NCBI RefSeq assembly: GCF_022024235.1
Contig: NZ_CP091799.1
Coordinates: 1,280,001-1,344,000, forward strand
From: Segatella baroniae B14
GTDB lineage: Bacteria; Bacteroidota; Bacteroidia; Bacteroidales; Bacteroidaceae
Direction: 5' to 3'
DNA: 64,000 bases
Shown: piece by piece, positions 44,449 through 53,708 of the stretch
How the letters are laid out: every line of letters begins with the position of its first letter
How positions within the stretch are numbered: position 1 is the first letter of the stretch
The notes under the pieces: model-generated
Databases searched by the model: none
Seen by the model: the letters and a program-made list of their open reading frames with translations, nothing else
Told to the model about the DNA's origin: nothing
Program-made: the position numbers and the translations under genes

Positions 44449-46161
44449 ATGAAAATCAACCTGCAAGCTATAACATTGGGAGCATTATGCGTTTTGAGTA
44501 CAAATGCTTTTGCACAATCAGCTACGCTTCCTGCTTTTCCAGGAGCCGAGGGATTTGGTATGTATACCACGGGAGGTAGATCTGCCAGTACTAAGGTTTA
44601 TCATGTCACTACTCTTGAGGATAATGGTAAGACTTCTTTAGTAGGCTCACTAAGATGGGCCAATGCTCAAAGTGGTCCTCGCATCATTGTTTTCGATGTA
44701 TCAGGAACCATCCATCTTGCTGCCGAACTAAAGTTCAATACCAACACTACTATTTTAGGACAGACTGCTCCGGGAGAGGGTATCTGTATAGCAGACTATC
44801 CCGTACAAGTAAAAAGCAATAATATTATTCGTTTTATTCGATTCAGACTGGGTAATAAGTTTGTTGCTTATCATGAAGGTGACGGTCTGGGTGGTATGGA
44901 CAACAGTAATGTTATCATAGACCACTGCTCTGTAAGCTGGAGTATAGACGAATGCCTGTCTGTATATGGTTCCAAAAACCTCACTGTGCAATGGTGCTTA
45001 GCTGCTCAGAGTCTGGTTAATTCTGGGCACAGCAAGGGAGCTCACGGCTATGGTGGAAACTGGGGAGGCAGCGGTGCCACTTATCACCATAACCTGATGG
45101 CTCACCACACGAGTCGTGTGCCACGCCTTGGCCCTCGCCCAAGTACACAATTGGATGAACGTATGGATCTTAGAAATAACGTATTCTACAACTGGGCAGG
45201 TGAAGGATGTTATGGCGGCGAAGGTATGAATGTGAATATCGTCAACAATTACTATAAACCAGGACCGGGAACGGCATTGCGCTCTACTAACATTCAGAAA
45301 CGCATCGCGGGCATCGGCATTCGTACTACAGATTATACCAAGCATGGCACAAGCGAAGCTAATGACTGGGATAAAATGTGGCATGTATGGGGTAAATTCT
45401 ATGTCCGCGGCAATGTAAATGCTTCGTACGACGATGTTACCCGAGATAACTGGACCTATGGTATCTATAATCAGATTACGAATAGTAAGGTTGATAATAC
45501 CTTTACACAGACCACACGCGATACCATGAAACTGCATTTGCCTATCGCATACTATCCTGTTACAACAGAGACAGCATACGATGCTTATGAGAAGGTTCTC
45601 TCCTATGCTGGTGCTTGCTTGCATCGTGATGAAGTAGATGATCTCATTGTTAACGATACACGCGACAAGAAAGCCACATATACTGGTAGTGGATTAAATC
45701 CGGGATATATCAATACGCAAGATGATATCAAACCAGCTCAAGCTGCCGAAGACTGGTCTGCATGGCCTACGTTAGTCCAAACAGAACCTCCTGTTGATAC
45801 CGATGGTGATGGTATGCCTGACGCTTGGGAAAGTAAGAATGGTACTGATCCTGCTAAAAATGATGCTGCAACAATAGCAGATAATGGCTATACCAACATC
45901 GAAAACTATGCTAACGATATCGTGGCTGATATCACCGCTGCTCAACTGGCAAACGGACAGCTGCTGCAAAACCAGCAAGAAGCAGAAACTGGCATCACGG
46001 GAGAAGTTACCGCCATACAAGGTATCAAGACCTTGTATGATACTTCATACCAAGAAGATGACTATATCTATACGCTTGGAGGTATCGCTATGGGCAAAGA
46101 TGATAGCCAACTGCCAAAAGGCATTTATATCCGCCATCAGAAAAAGTTTGTGGTCAACTGA
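44449..46161 (+). CDS. Secreted pectate lyase (PL1-like)
   Basis: A 570-residue protein with signal peptide 1-22 and the start PAFPGAEGFGMYTTGGR of Bacteroidetes PL1 lyases. Beta-helix signatures GSLRWANAQSGPRIIVFDVSG, IIDHCSVSWSIDECLSVYG and TSRVPRLGPRP (catalytic Arg) are visible. A calcium-binding DTDGDGMPDAWESKNGTDP segment lies near 449-467, and the C-terminus (YIYTLGGIAMGKDDSQLPKG) resembles a type IX secretion tail. It cleaves de-esterified pectin by beta-elimination. Together with the upstream esterase it forms a two-gene pectin unit without SusC/SusD in this window. Confidence 0.92.
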   Translation: MKINLQAITLGALCVLSTNAFAQSATLPAFPGAEGFGMYTTGGRSASTKVYHVTTLEDNGKTSLVGSLRWANAQSGPRIIVFDVSGTIHLAAELKFNTNTTILGQTAPGEGICIADYPVQVKSNNIIRFIRFRLGNKFVAYHEGDGLGGMDNSNVIIDHCSVSWSIDECLSVYGSKNLTVQWCLAAQSLVNSGHSKGAHGYGGNWGGSGATYHHNLMAHHTSRVPRLGPRPSTQLDERMDLRNNVFYNWAGEGCYGGEGMNVNIVNNYYKPGPGTALRSTNIQKRIAGIGIRTTDYTKHGTSEANDWDKMWHVWGKFYVRGNVNASYDDVTRDNWTYGIYNQITNSKVDNTFTQTTRDTMKLHLPIAYYPVTTETAYDAYEKVLSYAGACLHRDEVDDLIVNDTRDKKATYTGSGLNPGYINTQDDIKPAQAAEDWSAWPTLVQTEPPVDTDGDGMPDAWESKNGTDPAKNDAATIADNGYTNIENYANDIVADITAAQLANGQLLQNQQEAETGITGEVTAIQGIKTLYDTSYQEDDYIYTLGGIAMGKDDSQLPKGIYIRHQKKFVVN

Positions 46162-46182
46162 TACCATAGCCCTTATATACAG

Positions 46183-46222
46183 AAAAAGCCGCTGGTCGAC
46201 ATTTATCGACCAGCGGCTTTTT
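46183..46222. terminator. Bidirectional terminator (pectate lyase / trpB2)
   Basis: AAAAAGCCGCTGGTCG and CGACCAGCGGCTTTTT form a 16-base perfect stem. Both strands end in T5, so it can stop both convergent units. Confidence 0.92.
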
Positions 46223-46241
46223 CGCATATAAGGAGTAATCT

Positions 46242-47615
46242 TTAAATCTTTGGTTCTATATGTGGAACACCAGCAAGATACTTATTGATTTCCTCATCAG
46301 ATATCTGATAATCTTGTAAGTCACCATTAATATAGCTCATATATGAAGGCATATCGATAAGACCATGACCACTCAGACAGAAGAGAAGAACCTTTTCTTC
46401 ACCCGTTTCCTTACATTTCAAAGCCTCACGCACAGTTGCAGCGATAGCATGACAACTCTCTGGAGCAGGAATAATACCTTCAGTCTGAGCAAAGAGCATA
46501 CCAGCTTTAAAACTCTCTAACTGTGGAATATCAACACCATGAAGATAACCATCCTTGAGCAATTGGCTGATAATCATACCGGCACCATGATAACGCAGAC
46601 CACCTGCATGAATATTAGAAGGCTTAAAGTCATGACCCAAAGTATACATCGGCAATAATGGTGTATAACCAGCCTCATCACCAAAGTCGTACTCAAACTT
46701 GCCACGAGTAAGTTTAGGACAGCTCTCTGGTTCTGCGGCAATAAACTCTACATTTTTATGTGTACCATCGAATACATGACGCATAAATGGGAAAGCTAAT
46801 CCACCAAAGTTTGAACCTCCACCGAAGCAAGCTATTACCTTATCAGGATATTCACCAGCCATCTCCATCTGCTTCTCAGCCTCAAGACCGATAATACTCT
46901 GATGTAAAGCCACATGATTAAGCACACTTCCCAAAGTATATTTACAGCCAGGTGTCGTCGTTGCCAATTCTACAGCCTCAGAAATAGCTGTACCTAAAGA
47001 TCCTGGATACAACGGATCTTTGGTAATAATATCTTTACCAGCACGTGTACTCATAGAAGGACTACCTTCTACTGTTGCACCAAAGGTATGCATGATCATA
47101 GAGCGATAAGGCTTCTGCTGCATCGTAATCTTAACTTGATAAACAGCAGCTTCCAGTCCGTAGAGTTTAGCTGCATAACTTAAAGCTGCTCCCCACTGAC
47201 CTGCACCTGTCTCAGTTGTAACATTGGTATCACCTTCCTGCTTACAGTAATAACACTGTGGAATAGCAGAATTAAGTTTATGAGAACCTAACGGGTTAAC
47301 ACTCTCGTTCTTAAAGTAAATATGAGCAGGTGTACCTAAAGCCTCTTCAAGCCCATAGGCACGTACCAAAGGTGTAGAACGATAATAAGTATATTTCTCG
47401 AGCACTTCTTCAGGAATATCTATCCATGCATGTTCGGTATCAAGTTCCTGCTTGGAGCATTCCAAATTAAATATATGTGCCAGATCTTCTGCAGAAAGTG
47501 GTTCCTTGGTCTTCGGATTTAAAGGAGGAAGTGGTTTATTAGGCATTTCTGCTTGAATATTATACCACTGCTTAGGAAGGTCTTTCTCTTGGAGAATAAA
47601 TTTTTTTTGTCTCAT
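46242..47615 (-). CDS. trpB2: TrpB2-type tryptophan synthase beta chain
   Basis: A 457-residue PLP enzyme of the TrpB2 branch, longer than TrpB1 (about 400). The PLP lysine lies in LGSHKLNSAIPQ, the phosphate loop is GGGSNFGGLAF, and TETGAGQWGAALSYAAKLYG is typical. TrpB2 makes tryptophan from indole and serine, usually without TrpA; alternatively it salvages indole. No trp operon is nearby, consistent with a stand-alone role. The start MRQKKFILQEKDLPKQWYNI is normal for the family. Confidence 0.93.
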   Translation of the reverse strand: MRQKKFILQEKDLPKQWYNIQAEMPNKPLPPLNPKTKEPLSAEDLAHIFNLECSKQELDTEHAWIDIPEEVLEKYTYYRSTPLVRAYGLEEALGTPAHIYFKNESVNPLGSHKLNSAIPQCYYCKQEGDTNVTTETGAGQWGAALSYAAKLYGLEAAVYQVKITMQQKPYRSMIMHTFGATVEGSPSMSTRAGKDIITKDPLYPGSLGTAISEAVELATTTPGCKYTLGSVLNHVALHQSIIGLEAEKQMEMAGEYPDKVIACFGGGSNFGGLAFPFMRHVFDGTHKNVEFIAAEPESCPKLTRGKFEYDFGDEAGYTPLLPMYTLGHDFKPSNIHAGGLRYHGAGMIISQLLKDGYLHGVDIPQLESFKAGMLFAQTEGIIPAPESCHAIAATVREALKCKETGEEKVLLFCLSGHGLIDMPSYMSYINGDLQDYQISDEEINKYLAGVPHIEPKI

Positions 47616-47652
47616 CGTATCAAGTTTTTAGGAATTTTGTTATTATAGCTTG

Positions 47653-47660
47653 CAAATATA
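47653..47660 (-). promoter_or_regulatory. -7 box of the trpB2 gene
   Basis: TATATTTG on the minus strand, 37 bases before the ATG. Confidence 0.5.
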
Positions 47661-47740
47661 ACAAAATAATGCGGCATTCAATAATGAATATCGCACTATT
47701 TTTACCATTTTGGTTAACAAATAGAACTTTTCTTGCTATT

Positions 47741-48325
47741 TTAATGATAACCCAAAAGATGACTTAATAATATTTTTACACCGATGATAATAAGAATGAT
47801 TCCTCCAAATAAATCTGGTTTAAGTCGCTTACGAATAGACGAACCAAAACGGATACCCAAAAGATTACCTATAACGCCAAACAAAAAACTTACTATGCCT
47901 ATCGCCCATAATGGAAAACAGAGTTCACCAATAGAGGTATATCCTGTACAGGCAAAAGAGATGCCTACGGCCAGCGCATCGATACTAGTTGCAACAGCTA
48001 ACACCAATTGCGTTTTGATTTTAGTAGGATTAAAGTGCTTATCTTCATCATCTTCGAAAGACTCCTTTATCATACGAATACCAAGGAAAGCAAGAAGACC
48101 AAAAGCTATCCAATGGTCGAAAGCCTCGATATACTGGGCAAAATGTTTGGTACCAAGCCACCCGATAAATGGCATAGCAGCCTGAAATAAACCAAAAAAG
48201 AAACTCATTCGAGTAATTACCCCCCAACGCTTTTCTTTCAATATCACACCACTTATTATACTCACTGTAAAACAGTCCATAGCCAATGCTATAGACAGCA
48301 AGAGAATATCTAGAAAATTCATCAT
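47741..48325 (-). CDS. mntP: Manganese efflux pump MntP
   Basis: A 194-residue, six-span membrane protein. Acidic residues in spans 1 and 4 (LSIALAMDCFTVSI and LAVATSIDALAVGISF) are the MntP metal path, as a twofold repeat. It exports manganese and protects from its excess. No yybP-ykoY manganese riboswitch fits in the 87-base gap before it, so control must be by another route. The second Met (MNFLD) is an equally good start. Confidence 0.93.
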   Translation of the reverse strand: MMNFLDILLLSIALAMDCFTVSIISGVILKEKRWGVITRMSFFFGLFQAAMPFIGWLGTKHFAQYIEAFDHWIAFGLLAFLGIRMIKESFEDDEDKHFNPTKIKTQLVLAVATSIDALAVGISFACTGYTSIGELCFPLWAIGIVSFLFGVIGNLLGIRFGSSIRKRLKPDLFGGIILIIIGVKILLSHLLGYH

Positions 48326-48353
48326 GTCTTTGTAACAATTCTTTATGAGTAGA

Positions 48354-48382
48354 CAAAATTACAAATTAATTTTGTACTTTTG
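48354..48382. promoter_or_regulatory. Divergent -7 boxes of mntP and glf
   Basis: TAATTTTG (minus, 48354-48361) and TACTTTTG (plus, 48375-48382) separated by 13 bases. The opposed promoters probably compete. Confidence 0.55.
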
Positions 48383-48412
48383 TAGCAAATAAAGAATTTT
48401 TAGTTTAGATAC

Positions 48413-49594
48413 ATGGAAAATCAAAAATACGACTATCTAATTGTAGGAAGTGGACTCTTTGGCGCAACATTTGCATATCGCGCCCATCAGGCTGGCAAAA
48501 AATGCCTGGTTATCGATAAGCGTGAACATTTGGGTGGCAATGTATATTGCACCAACATGAATGGTATACATGTACATACTTATGGAGCACACATCTTTCA
48601 CACCAGCAACAAAGATGTATGGTCATTTGTCAACTCTATTGTTGAGTTTAATCGATATACTAACTCCCCTGTAGCTAACTACAAAGGAGAACTCTATAAT
48701 CTTCCTTTTAATATGAACACCTTCTACCAGATGTGGGGTGTTAAAACACCGGAAGAGGCGCAAGCTAAACTTGACGAGCAAAAGGCTGAAGCTGTTGCCA
48801 AAATGAAAGCTGAAGGGATAAGCGAACCTCGTAATCTGGAGGAACAAGCGCTCACTTTGATAGGAAAAGATATTTATGAAAAACTGATTAAAGGCTATAC
48901 CGAGAAACAATGGGGGCGTAAGTGTACCGACTTGCCAGCTTTTATCATTAAGCGCCTTCCTGTAAGATTGGTTTTCGACAACAACTATTTTAATGATACC
49001 TATCAGGGTATTCCTATTGGTGGCTATAATAAACTGATAGAAGGTCTACTCTTGGGATCTCAAACGATAACTCAAGTCGACTTTTTTGAATTAAACTGCC
49101 ATCGTAATGCTGCCGGTACTTGGGAATTTAACGACCCACTCCATGCTGGCCAAACTTTAGAAGCAGAAAAAATCGTCTATACAGGTCAGCTCGATGAATA
49201 CTTCGGCTTTAAATTAGGCAAGCTCAACTTCCGCACGGTACGTTTTGAGACCGAGACTTTAGATACAGCCAACTACCAAGGTAATGCCGTTATCAACTAT
49301 ACTGAGGCTGATGTACCATACACCCGCATTATAGAGCATAAGCATTTCGAATGTTTTGGGCAACAAGTATACGAAAACAATAAGACTGTTATTAGCCGTG
49401 AATATTCTACGGAGTGGAAAGATGGTATGGAACCATACTATCCTGTTAATGATACTCATAACAATGAGTTAGCAGAACAATACCGTGCATTGGCAGAAGC
49501 AGAAGAAAATGTAATTTTCGGAGGTAGACTAGCAGAATACCGTTATTACGATATGGCCCCTATCATCGAAAAAGTTCTCCAAATGGACATTTAA
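48413..49594 (+). CDS. glf: UDP-galactopyranose mutase
   Basis: A 393-residue flavoenzyme that interconverts UDP-galactopyranose and UDP-galactofuranose for surface polysaccharide. The FAD fold starts YDYLIVGSGLFGATFAYRA, followed by DKREHLGGNVYC and HTYGAHIFHTSNKDVW; substrate-binding PYTRIIEHKHFE and the C-terminal GRLAEYRYYDMAPIIEKVL are present. Galactofuranose could feed the capsule locus that begins 5 kb downstream. It stands alone behind its own promoter. Confidence 0.95.
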   Translation: MENQKYDYLIVGSGLFGATFAYRAHQAGKKCLVIDKREHLGGNVYCTNMNGIHVHTYGAHIFHTSNKDVWSFVNSIVEFNRYTNSPVANYKGELYNLPFNMNTFYQMWGVKTPEEAQAKLDEQKAEAVAKMKAEGISEPRNLEEQALTLIGKDIYEKLIKGYTEKQWGRKCTDLPAFIIKRLPVRLVFDNNYFNDTYQGIPIGGYNKLIEGLLLGSQTITQVDFFELNCHRNAAGTWEFNDPLHAGQTLEAEKIVYTGQLDEYFGFKLGKLNFRTVRFETETLDTANYQGNAVINYTEADVPYTRIIEHKHFECFGQQVYENNKTVISREYSTEWKDGMEPYYPVNDTHNNELAEQYRALAEAEENVIFGGRLAEYRYYDMAPIIEKVLQMDI

Positions 49595-49621
49595 AAGTAA
49601 TTCGAACTACAAAATAAATAA

Positions 49622-49656
49622 AGAGTCTCTAAGCTTATCAAAAACTTAGAGACTCT
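49622..49656 (-). terminator. tmRNA terminator
   Basis: AGAGTCTCTAAG and CTTAGAGACTCT form a perfect 12-base stem; on the minus strand TTATTTATTTTG follows. It lies 27 bases past the tmRNA 3' end and may also end glf. Confidence 0.7.
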
Positions 49657-49682
49657 CATAATATTAAAACTATGCGTTTCAG

Positions 49683-50078
49683 TGGAGCTGGAGGGATTCG
49701 AACCCTCGTCCAAACAGGGAAACCATACGCTTTCTACACGTTTATTTCAGCCTTCATTTTCGTGATATGGCAAGACCTGAACCACCAACCATACCCTTAT
49801 CCTCTAAAATTTCATCCTAGCATCAAGGCCTACCAGAACTATTTCCGATTTCCTGCACCGCTGAACCAACAAGATTCGGAACAACATCCGTTGAGCGATG
49901 TCTCGTTCCATCACCTTGTGACGGAATAAAGCCAGTAATCTACTGTACTTCGATTAGGCAGCGAGAGCGTAATTATTTTCGCCAATTAAATTGATGTTCA
50001 CTTCGATTAAGGAGGTAGCCAACGAGACTCCACGTGCTTACGTACCATTTCATCCCGCTGTCAAATCCAGTCAACCCC
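49683..50078 (-). ncRNA. ssrA: tmRNA
   Basis: The 5' end starts GGGGTTGACTGGATTTGACA and the 3' end closes with T-arm GAGGGTTCGAATCCCTC and acceptor CAGCTCC plus A73; GGGGTTG pairs with it. CCA is not encoded. The mRNA part (49954-49983) reads GENNYALAA then TAA. The molecule rescues stalled ribosomes and tags proteins for proteolysis. Length 396 bases. The promoter box lies 70 bases upstream, implying a processed leader. Confidence 0.97.
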
Positions 50079-50148
50079 GAGATGTATACTTTGCTGAAAA
50101 TCAACTTTTTTCACAAGAAAAAGCTAAATTCCATGCAAAATTCTAATG

Positions 50149-50156
50149 CAAAGATA
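50149..50156 (-). promoter_or_regulatory. -7 box of the tmRNA gene
   Basis: TATCTTTG on the minus strand, 70 bases before the mature 5' end. Confidence 0.6.
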
Positions 50157-50288
50157 AGCTAAATGAATGAAACAACAAAATAAAATACACTTTATTTTTT
50201 GTTCCTACCATAAACTTATCCTTACAAATCACTTCATAAACAATATATGTATACCTAATTCGCTCATAGAATTAACTCAAATAACGAG

Positions 50289-50348
50289 CTCAAAATTCGC
50301 GAATTTAAGACCGAGTTACATGACTATTCAGAATTTGCGAATTTTGAG
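50289..50348. repeat. Inverted repeat downstream of the parA pair
   Basis: CTCAAAATTCGCGAATT (50289-50305) and AATTTGCGAATTTTGAG (50332-50348) match in 16 of 17 positions as inverted arms around 26 bases. The left arm contains the perfect palindrome AAATTCGCGAATTT. A related element lies at 53894-53939. It might be a partition (parS-like) site, a terminator-like structure or a dispersed repeat. The rest of the 314-base gap 50079-50392 holds only the tmRNA promoter. Confidence 0.6.
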
Positions 50349-50392
50349 GCAGTTATTTAGAGCGATTTCAGCCTATTATTCCCTTTCTTAAT

Positions 50393-50854
50393 TTAGAGGA
50401 ATGGATTTTTCTTCTTATTAGCCAAGATTGCTTTTTTAATTTCTTCTTTATGATTCTGGATAAAGACACTACACATAGCATTCACCATATGGCGAAGGAA
50501 CACCTTGCTATGTTCTGCATTCTTCAATTCATTAAGCAAATCTGCAATATCATCATCAATCCAAAGAGACACACCCTTACGAGGAGATTTTGAATAGTTC
50601 ATACATTCTGTACGGAAATGCTCCCATTCTTCTGCTCTGGAAATAGCATCATCAGCATTCAGCGGAGCTGATCTTTTGATAGGAGTAGGTTTTACCGTTT
50701 CCTGAGTTGAAGGTTTTTCCGCTTTAGGTTCTACTCGAGTTACAGGATTACTTTCTTTCTGCTCAGCTACAGGCTGTACATTCTCCACCTCTTCATTTTC
50801 CTCTAAAGGTTTATTAATAATGCCCATTACGAGCTTAGACATATCTTTTTTCAT
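50393..50854 (-). CDS. DUF3408-like accessory protein of the ParA pair
   Basis: A 153-residue protein with a Glu/Pro/Lys-rich N-terminal half and a C-terminal ribbon-helix-helix-like part (GVSLWIDDDIADLLNELKNAEHSKVFLRHMVNAMCSVFIQNH). It begins 26 bases after parA, the layout seen in Bacteroidetes conjugative elements, where a ParA protein and a DUF3408 protein are neighbours; the family name is a resemblance, not proven. Its likely job is DNA binding for partition. No mobilisation genes are adjacent. Confidence 0.55.
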   Translation of the reverse strand: MKKDMSKLVMGIINKPLEENEEVENVQPVAEQKESNPVTRVEPKAEKPSTQETVKPTPIKRSAPLNADDAISRAEEWEHFRTECMNYSKSPRKGVSLWIDDDIADLLNELKNAEHSKVFLRHMVNAMCSVFIQNHKEEIKKAILANKKKNPFL

Positions 50855-50880
50855 GATTTTCTATTTTTTAATGATGAATA

Positions 50881-51651
50881 TTACTTAGTACGCTGATAAA
50901 TTTCTTCTGTTAACGCATCGAAATCGTGAGCTCCATTAGAGCTTGGTGCATATTCCTGAATATCACCACCAGCCAAAGGAACCTCTGCCAAAGATACATT
51001 TTCACGGATAATGGTTTTGAATACCACATCACCATATTCATTTTTGATAGACTGTTCTACCGCTTTATTCAGATTCTTACGAGTATTAAAACGATTGATA
51101 ATGATACCCGTAATCTTAATATCAAAACCGTTAACGCGAAGTCCTTCAAGATAATCATTCAGCATCATCATACCACGCAACGGAAGAGCCTCAGCAGTCA
51201 ATGGCACATACGTATCTGTTGATGCGATAAAAGCATTGGTTGTAACAATATTCAAAGCAGGAGGACAATCAAGAAGAATATAATCATAATCGTCTTTAAT
51301 GTCTTCAAGTGCATGAGTCAATATCAACTCTCGCGAAATTCTACTTATCAAAGTACTCTCTGCCAAAGCCATATCCAAAGAAGATGGAACTAAATCCAGA
51401 TTTTCCTTAACATGATAAGGCTTGATTTTTTCTTGGCGAATAAGTACGTCAGCGATAGTCAATCGCTCCGTTTCATCGTTAGGATCAAAGAAGAAACTCG
51501 TCAAATTTGCCTGAGTATCCAAGTCTATTAGCAAAACTTTATTTCCCAATTTTGCAAGACCTTGACCTACACCAGCCACACAAGTAGTCTTACCTACTCC
51601 ACCTTTATGATTTGCAAATGCTATGATTCTAGTTTGTACTTTTCTAGTCAC
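50881..51651 (-). CDS. ParA-family ATPase
   Basis: A 256-residue ATPase with the deviant Walker A FANHKGGVGKTTC (residues about 12-24), switch-I DLDTQANLT and Walker B YILLDCPPALN. Such proteins drive partition of chromosomes, plasmids or ICEs. The chromosome partition ParA normally pairs with ParB; here the partner is a small RHH-like protein, which points to a plasmid or ICE type. It has its own promoter and lies beside the tmRNA gene. Confidence 0.88.
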   Translation of the reverse strand: MTRKVQTRIIAFANHKGGVGKTTCVAGVGQGLAKLGNKVLLIDLDTQANLTSFFFDPNDETERLTIADVLIRQEKIKPYHVKENLDLVPSSLDMALAESTLISRISRELILTHALEDIKDDYDYILLDCPPALNIVTTNAFIASTDTYVPLTAEALPLRGMMMLNDYLEGLRVNGFDIKITGIIINRFNTRKNLNKAVEQSIKNEYGDVVFKTIIRENVSLAEVPLAGGDIQEYAPSSNGAHDFDALTEEIYQRTK

Positions 51652-51700
51652 TTTTACCGGCTTACCGTGATGCCGTTAGGGCTATATTCAATTACATCTA

Positions 51701-51708
51701 CAAAGATA
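51701..51708 (-). promoter_or_regulatory. -7 box of the parA gene
   Basis: TATCTTTG on the minus strand, 49 bases before the parA ATG. Confidence 0.6.
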
Positions 51709-52017
51709 CAAATAATATCTTATACATCTATAATATTATTCATCATTTTAAGATTAATTAGTAAATCATTTTACCATTTATATATTTAGCATTTCTATTT
51801 TTATCTATAGGTTATTCTTAGCTTAATCAAGTTATTATTTATTATGATATCGATATATTATTTATAGATTAATAATATAATTATTCATAAATAAACAACA
51901 ATAGTATCGCTTATATTTCATAAAATAACAGAATCACCAAATAAAATAACAAGCCAAGAAATACACATTATAGAATATAAGAATATAAAAGAATTACAGA
52001 TAAGACCATAACAGATA
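51709..52017. other. AT-rich gap, nothing recognised
   Basis: About 300 bases of very AT-rich sequence between divergent promoters, with no frame or hairpin worth naming. Confidence 0.6.
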
Positions 52018-52048
52018 TTGGTCGAACCAAACTTTTTTCGTATTTTTG
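52018..52048 (+). promoter_or_regulatory. Promoter of the C1 peptidase gene
   Basis: TTG (52018-52020), 20 bases, TATTTTTG (52041-52048), 27 bases before the ATG. Confidence 0.65.
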
Positions 52049-52075
52049 TATGCGAAATCAACACTTAAATAATAA

Positions 52076-53482
52076 ATGAACAAAAAAGTATTCGTAGCTA
52101 CACTGTTACTAGCTACAGCCGGAACCATTTCGGCACAAAACAAAGAGGGAGGAATCACATATCAAATGATTCAACAGATGGAGAAAAAACAAAACAGCAA
52201 TGCTACTAACAAAGCACTTTTCAATGCCATTGCTTCTAACTCTATCGACAATTTAGCTAAAAATCACGCTAACGCAGGCACAGTAGACACTTATTTCAGT
52301 AATGAAACCCCAAAACAGAGCATCCACGATCAAAAGAGTTCTGGAAGATGTTGGATGTTTTCAGGTCTCAATGTATTGCGTTCTAACTTTGCATTAGCAC
52401 AAAATCAAAAAATGACTGTAGAATATTCACAGGCATACTTATTCTTTTATGATCAGTTAGAAAAAGCTAACCTGATGCTTCAGGGCACTATCGACTATGC
52501 GAAAAAGCCAATTGATGATAAAATGGTAAGATTTTTCTTCCAGAACCCTATCAGTGACGGAGGTACATTCTGCGGTGTAGCTGATTTGGCAGAAAAATAT
52601 GGTTTAGTACCTATGAGTGTCATGCCAGAAACCTATTCTTCAGAAAACACCTCTCGCATGGCAAGAATTATATCATCCAAACTTCGTGAATTTGGACTTG
52701 AACTTCGCGATATGGTTGCCAAAGGTAAAAACAAAAAAGCTATTCAAAGCAGAAAAGCAGAAATGCTTGGCGAAGTATACCATATTTTAAGCCTCACATT
52801 GGGCGAGCCTGTTAAAGAATTCACATATACATTTACAGACAAAAACGGCAAAGCTATTGCTCCAGCCAAGAAATATACTCCAAAGTCTTTCTATGAGTTT
52901 ACTGTAGGTGGAAAGATTAACGATACATTCATCATGGTCATGAACGACCCTCGTAGACCTTATTATAAAACATACGAGGTAGAATACGATCGTCACACAT
53001 ACGATGGACACAACTGGAAATATCTAAATTTGCCTATGAAGGACATCAAAGAGATGGCTATTGCAAGTATCAAAGCAGGACGAAAGATGTATTCTTCTTA
53101 CGATGTAGGTAAACAGCTTGACCGCAAACGTGGCTACTTAGATATCAACAATTATGACTACGGAACACTGTTTGGTACTTCTTTTGGAATGAACAAAGCA
53201 CAAAGAATCGAAACTTTTGATAGCGGTAGTACCCATGCCATGACACTTACAGCTGTAGACCTCGACGAGAATGGCAATCCTAAGAAATGGAAGGTTGAAA
53301 ACAGTTGGGGAAGCGACAACGGATTTGGAGGTTGCTTCATCATGACCGATAAATGGTTTGATGAATATATGTTCAGACTAGTAGTCAACAAAAAGTTTGT
53401 TTCAGAAAAGCTTTTAAAGGACTATGAACAAAAACCAACTATGGTTACCCCTGACGATCCTCTTTTCAGTGAAGACAACTAA
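52076..53482 (+). CDS. Secreted C1B peptidase (bleomycin hydrolase / aminopeptidase C type)
   Basis: A 468-residue papain-like protease. Catalytic Cys lies in KSSGRCWMFSGLNVLR, His in GSTHAMTLTAV and Asn in WKVENSWGSDNG, all typical of the C1B (PepC/bleomycin hydrolase) group. Unlike the cytoplasmic PepC, it carries a signal peptide (VFVATLLLATAGTISAQ, cleavage near residue 21), so it should act in the periplasm or outside, trimming peptides. A promoter precedes it and a strong terminator follows. Confidence 0.93.
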   Translation: MNKKVFVATLLLATAGTISAQNKEGGITYQMIQQMEKKQNSNATNKALFNAIASNSIDNLAKNHANAGTVDTYFSNETPKQSIHDQKSSGRCWMFSGLNVLRSNFALAQNQKMTVEYSQAYLFFYDQLEKANLMLQGTIDYAKKPIDDKMVRFFFQNPISDGGTFCGVADLAEKYGLVPMSVMPETYSSENTSRMARIISSKLREFGLELRDMVAKGKNKKAIQSRKAEMLGEVYHILSLTLGEPVKEFTYTFTDKNGKAIAPAKKYTPKSFYEFTVGGKINDTFIMVMNDPRRPYYKTYEVEYDRHTYDGHNWKYLNLPMKDIKEMAIASIKAGRKMYSSYDVGKQLDRKRGYLDINNYDYGTLFGTSFGMNKAQRIETFDSGSTHAMTLTAVDLDENGNPKKWKVENSWGSDNGFGGCFIMTDKWFDEYMFRLVVNKKFVSEKLLKDYEQKPTMVTPDDPLFSEDN

Positions 53483-53510
53483 AAAACTTCAGAAAACAGT
53501 ATACCTATAT

Positions 53511-53548
53511 AAGGCGTATCAAAGCACGTTGCTTTGATACGCTTTTTT
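53511..53548 (+). terminator. Terminator of the C1 peptidase gene
   Basis: GGCGTATCAAAGC and GCTTTGATACGC form a perfect stem around ACGTT, then six T. Confidence 0.9.
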
Positions 53549-53708
53549 AGGCTAAAACCACTCATTTTACACTTTCCAAGTCCAAAGCGGACAGAATGTC
53601 AAATAATATATCCAAAAAACATAGCCTACAAAAATCGTCATCTAGCTCAAAATCTTTAGCTTTTGATCAGCCTGTTTGGTCTTTTTTCCACCCCTCGATT
53701 TTCTCTCC

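Noticed and set aside
44998..45624. 208-residue minus-strand frame
   Set aside because: Antisense to the pectate lyase; Cys/Ile-rich composition without motifs, and no promoter or family features.
48326..48412. Possible yybP-ykoY riboswitch before mntP
   Set aside because: The 87-base gap holds two divergent promoters and is too short for the riboswitch fold.
49672..49929. Plus-strand frame of 85 residues over the tmRNA
   Set aside because: It is antisense to ssrA; the residues (GAGGIRTLVQTG) are the translated complement of the tmRNA 3' end, a known false-gene source.
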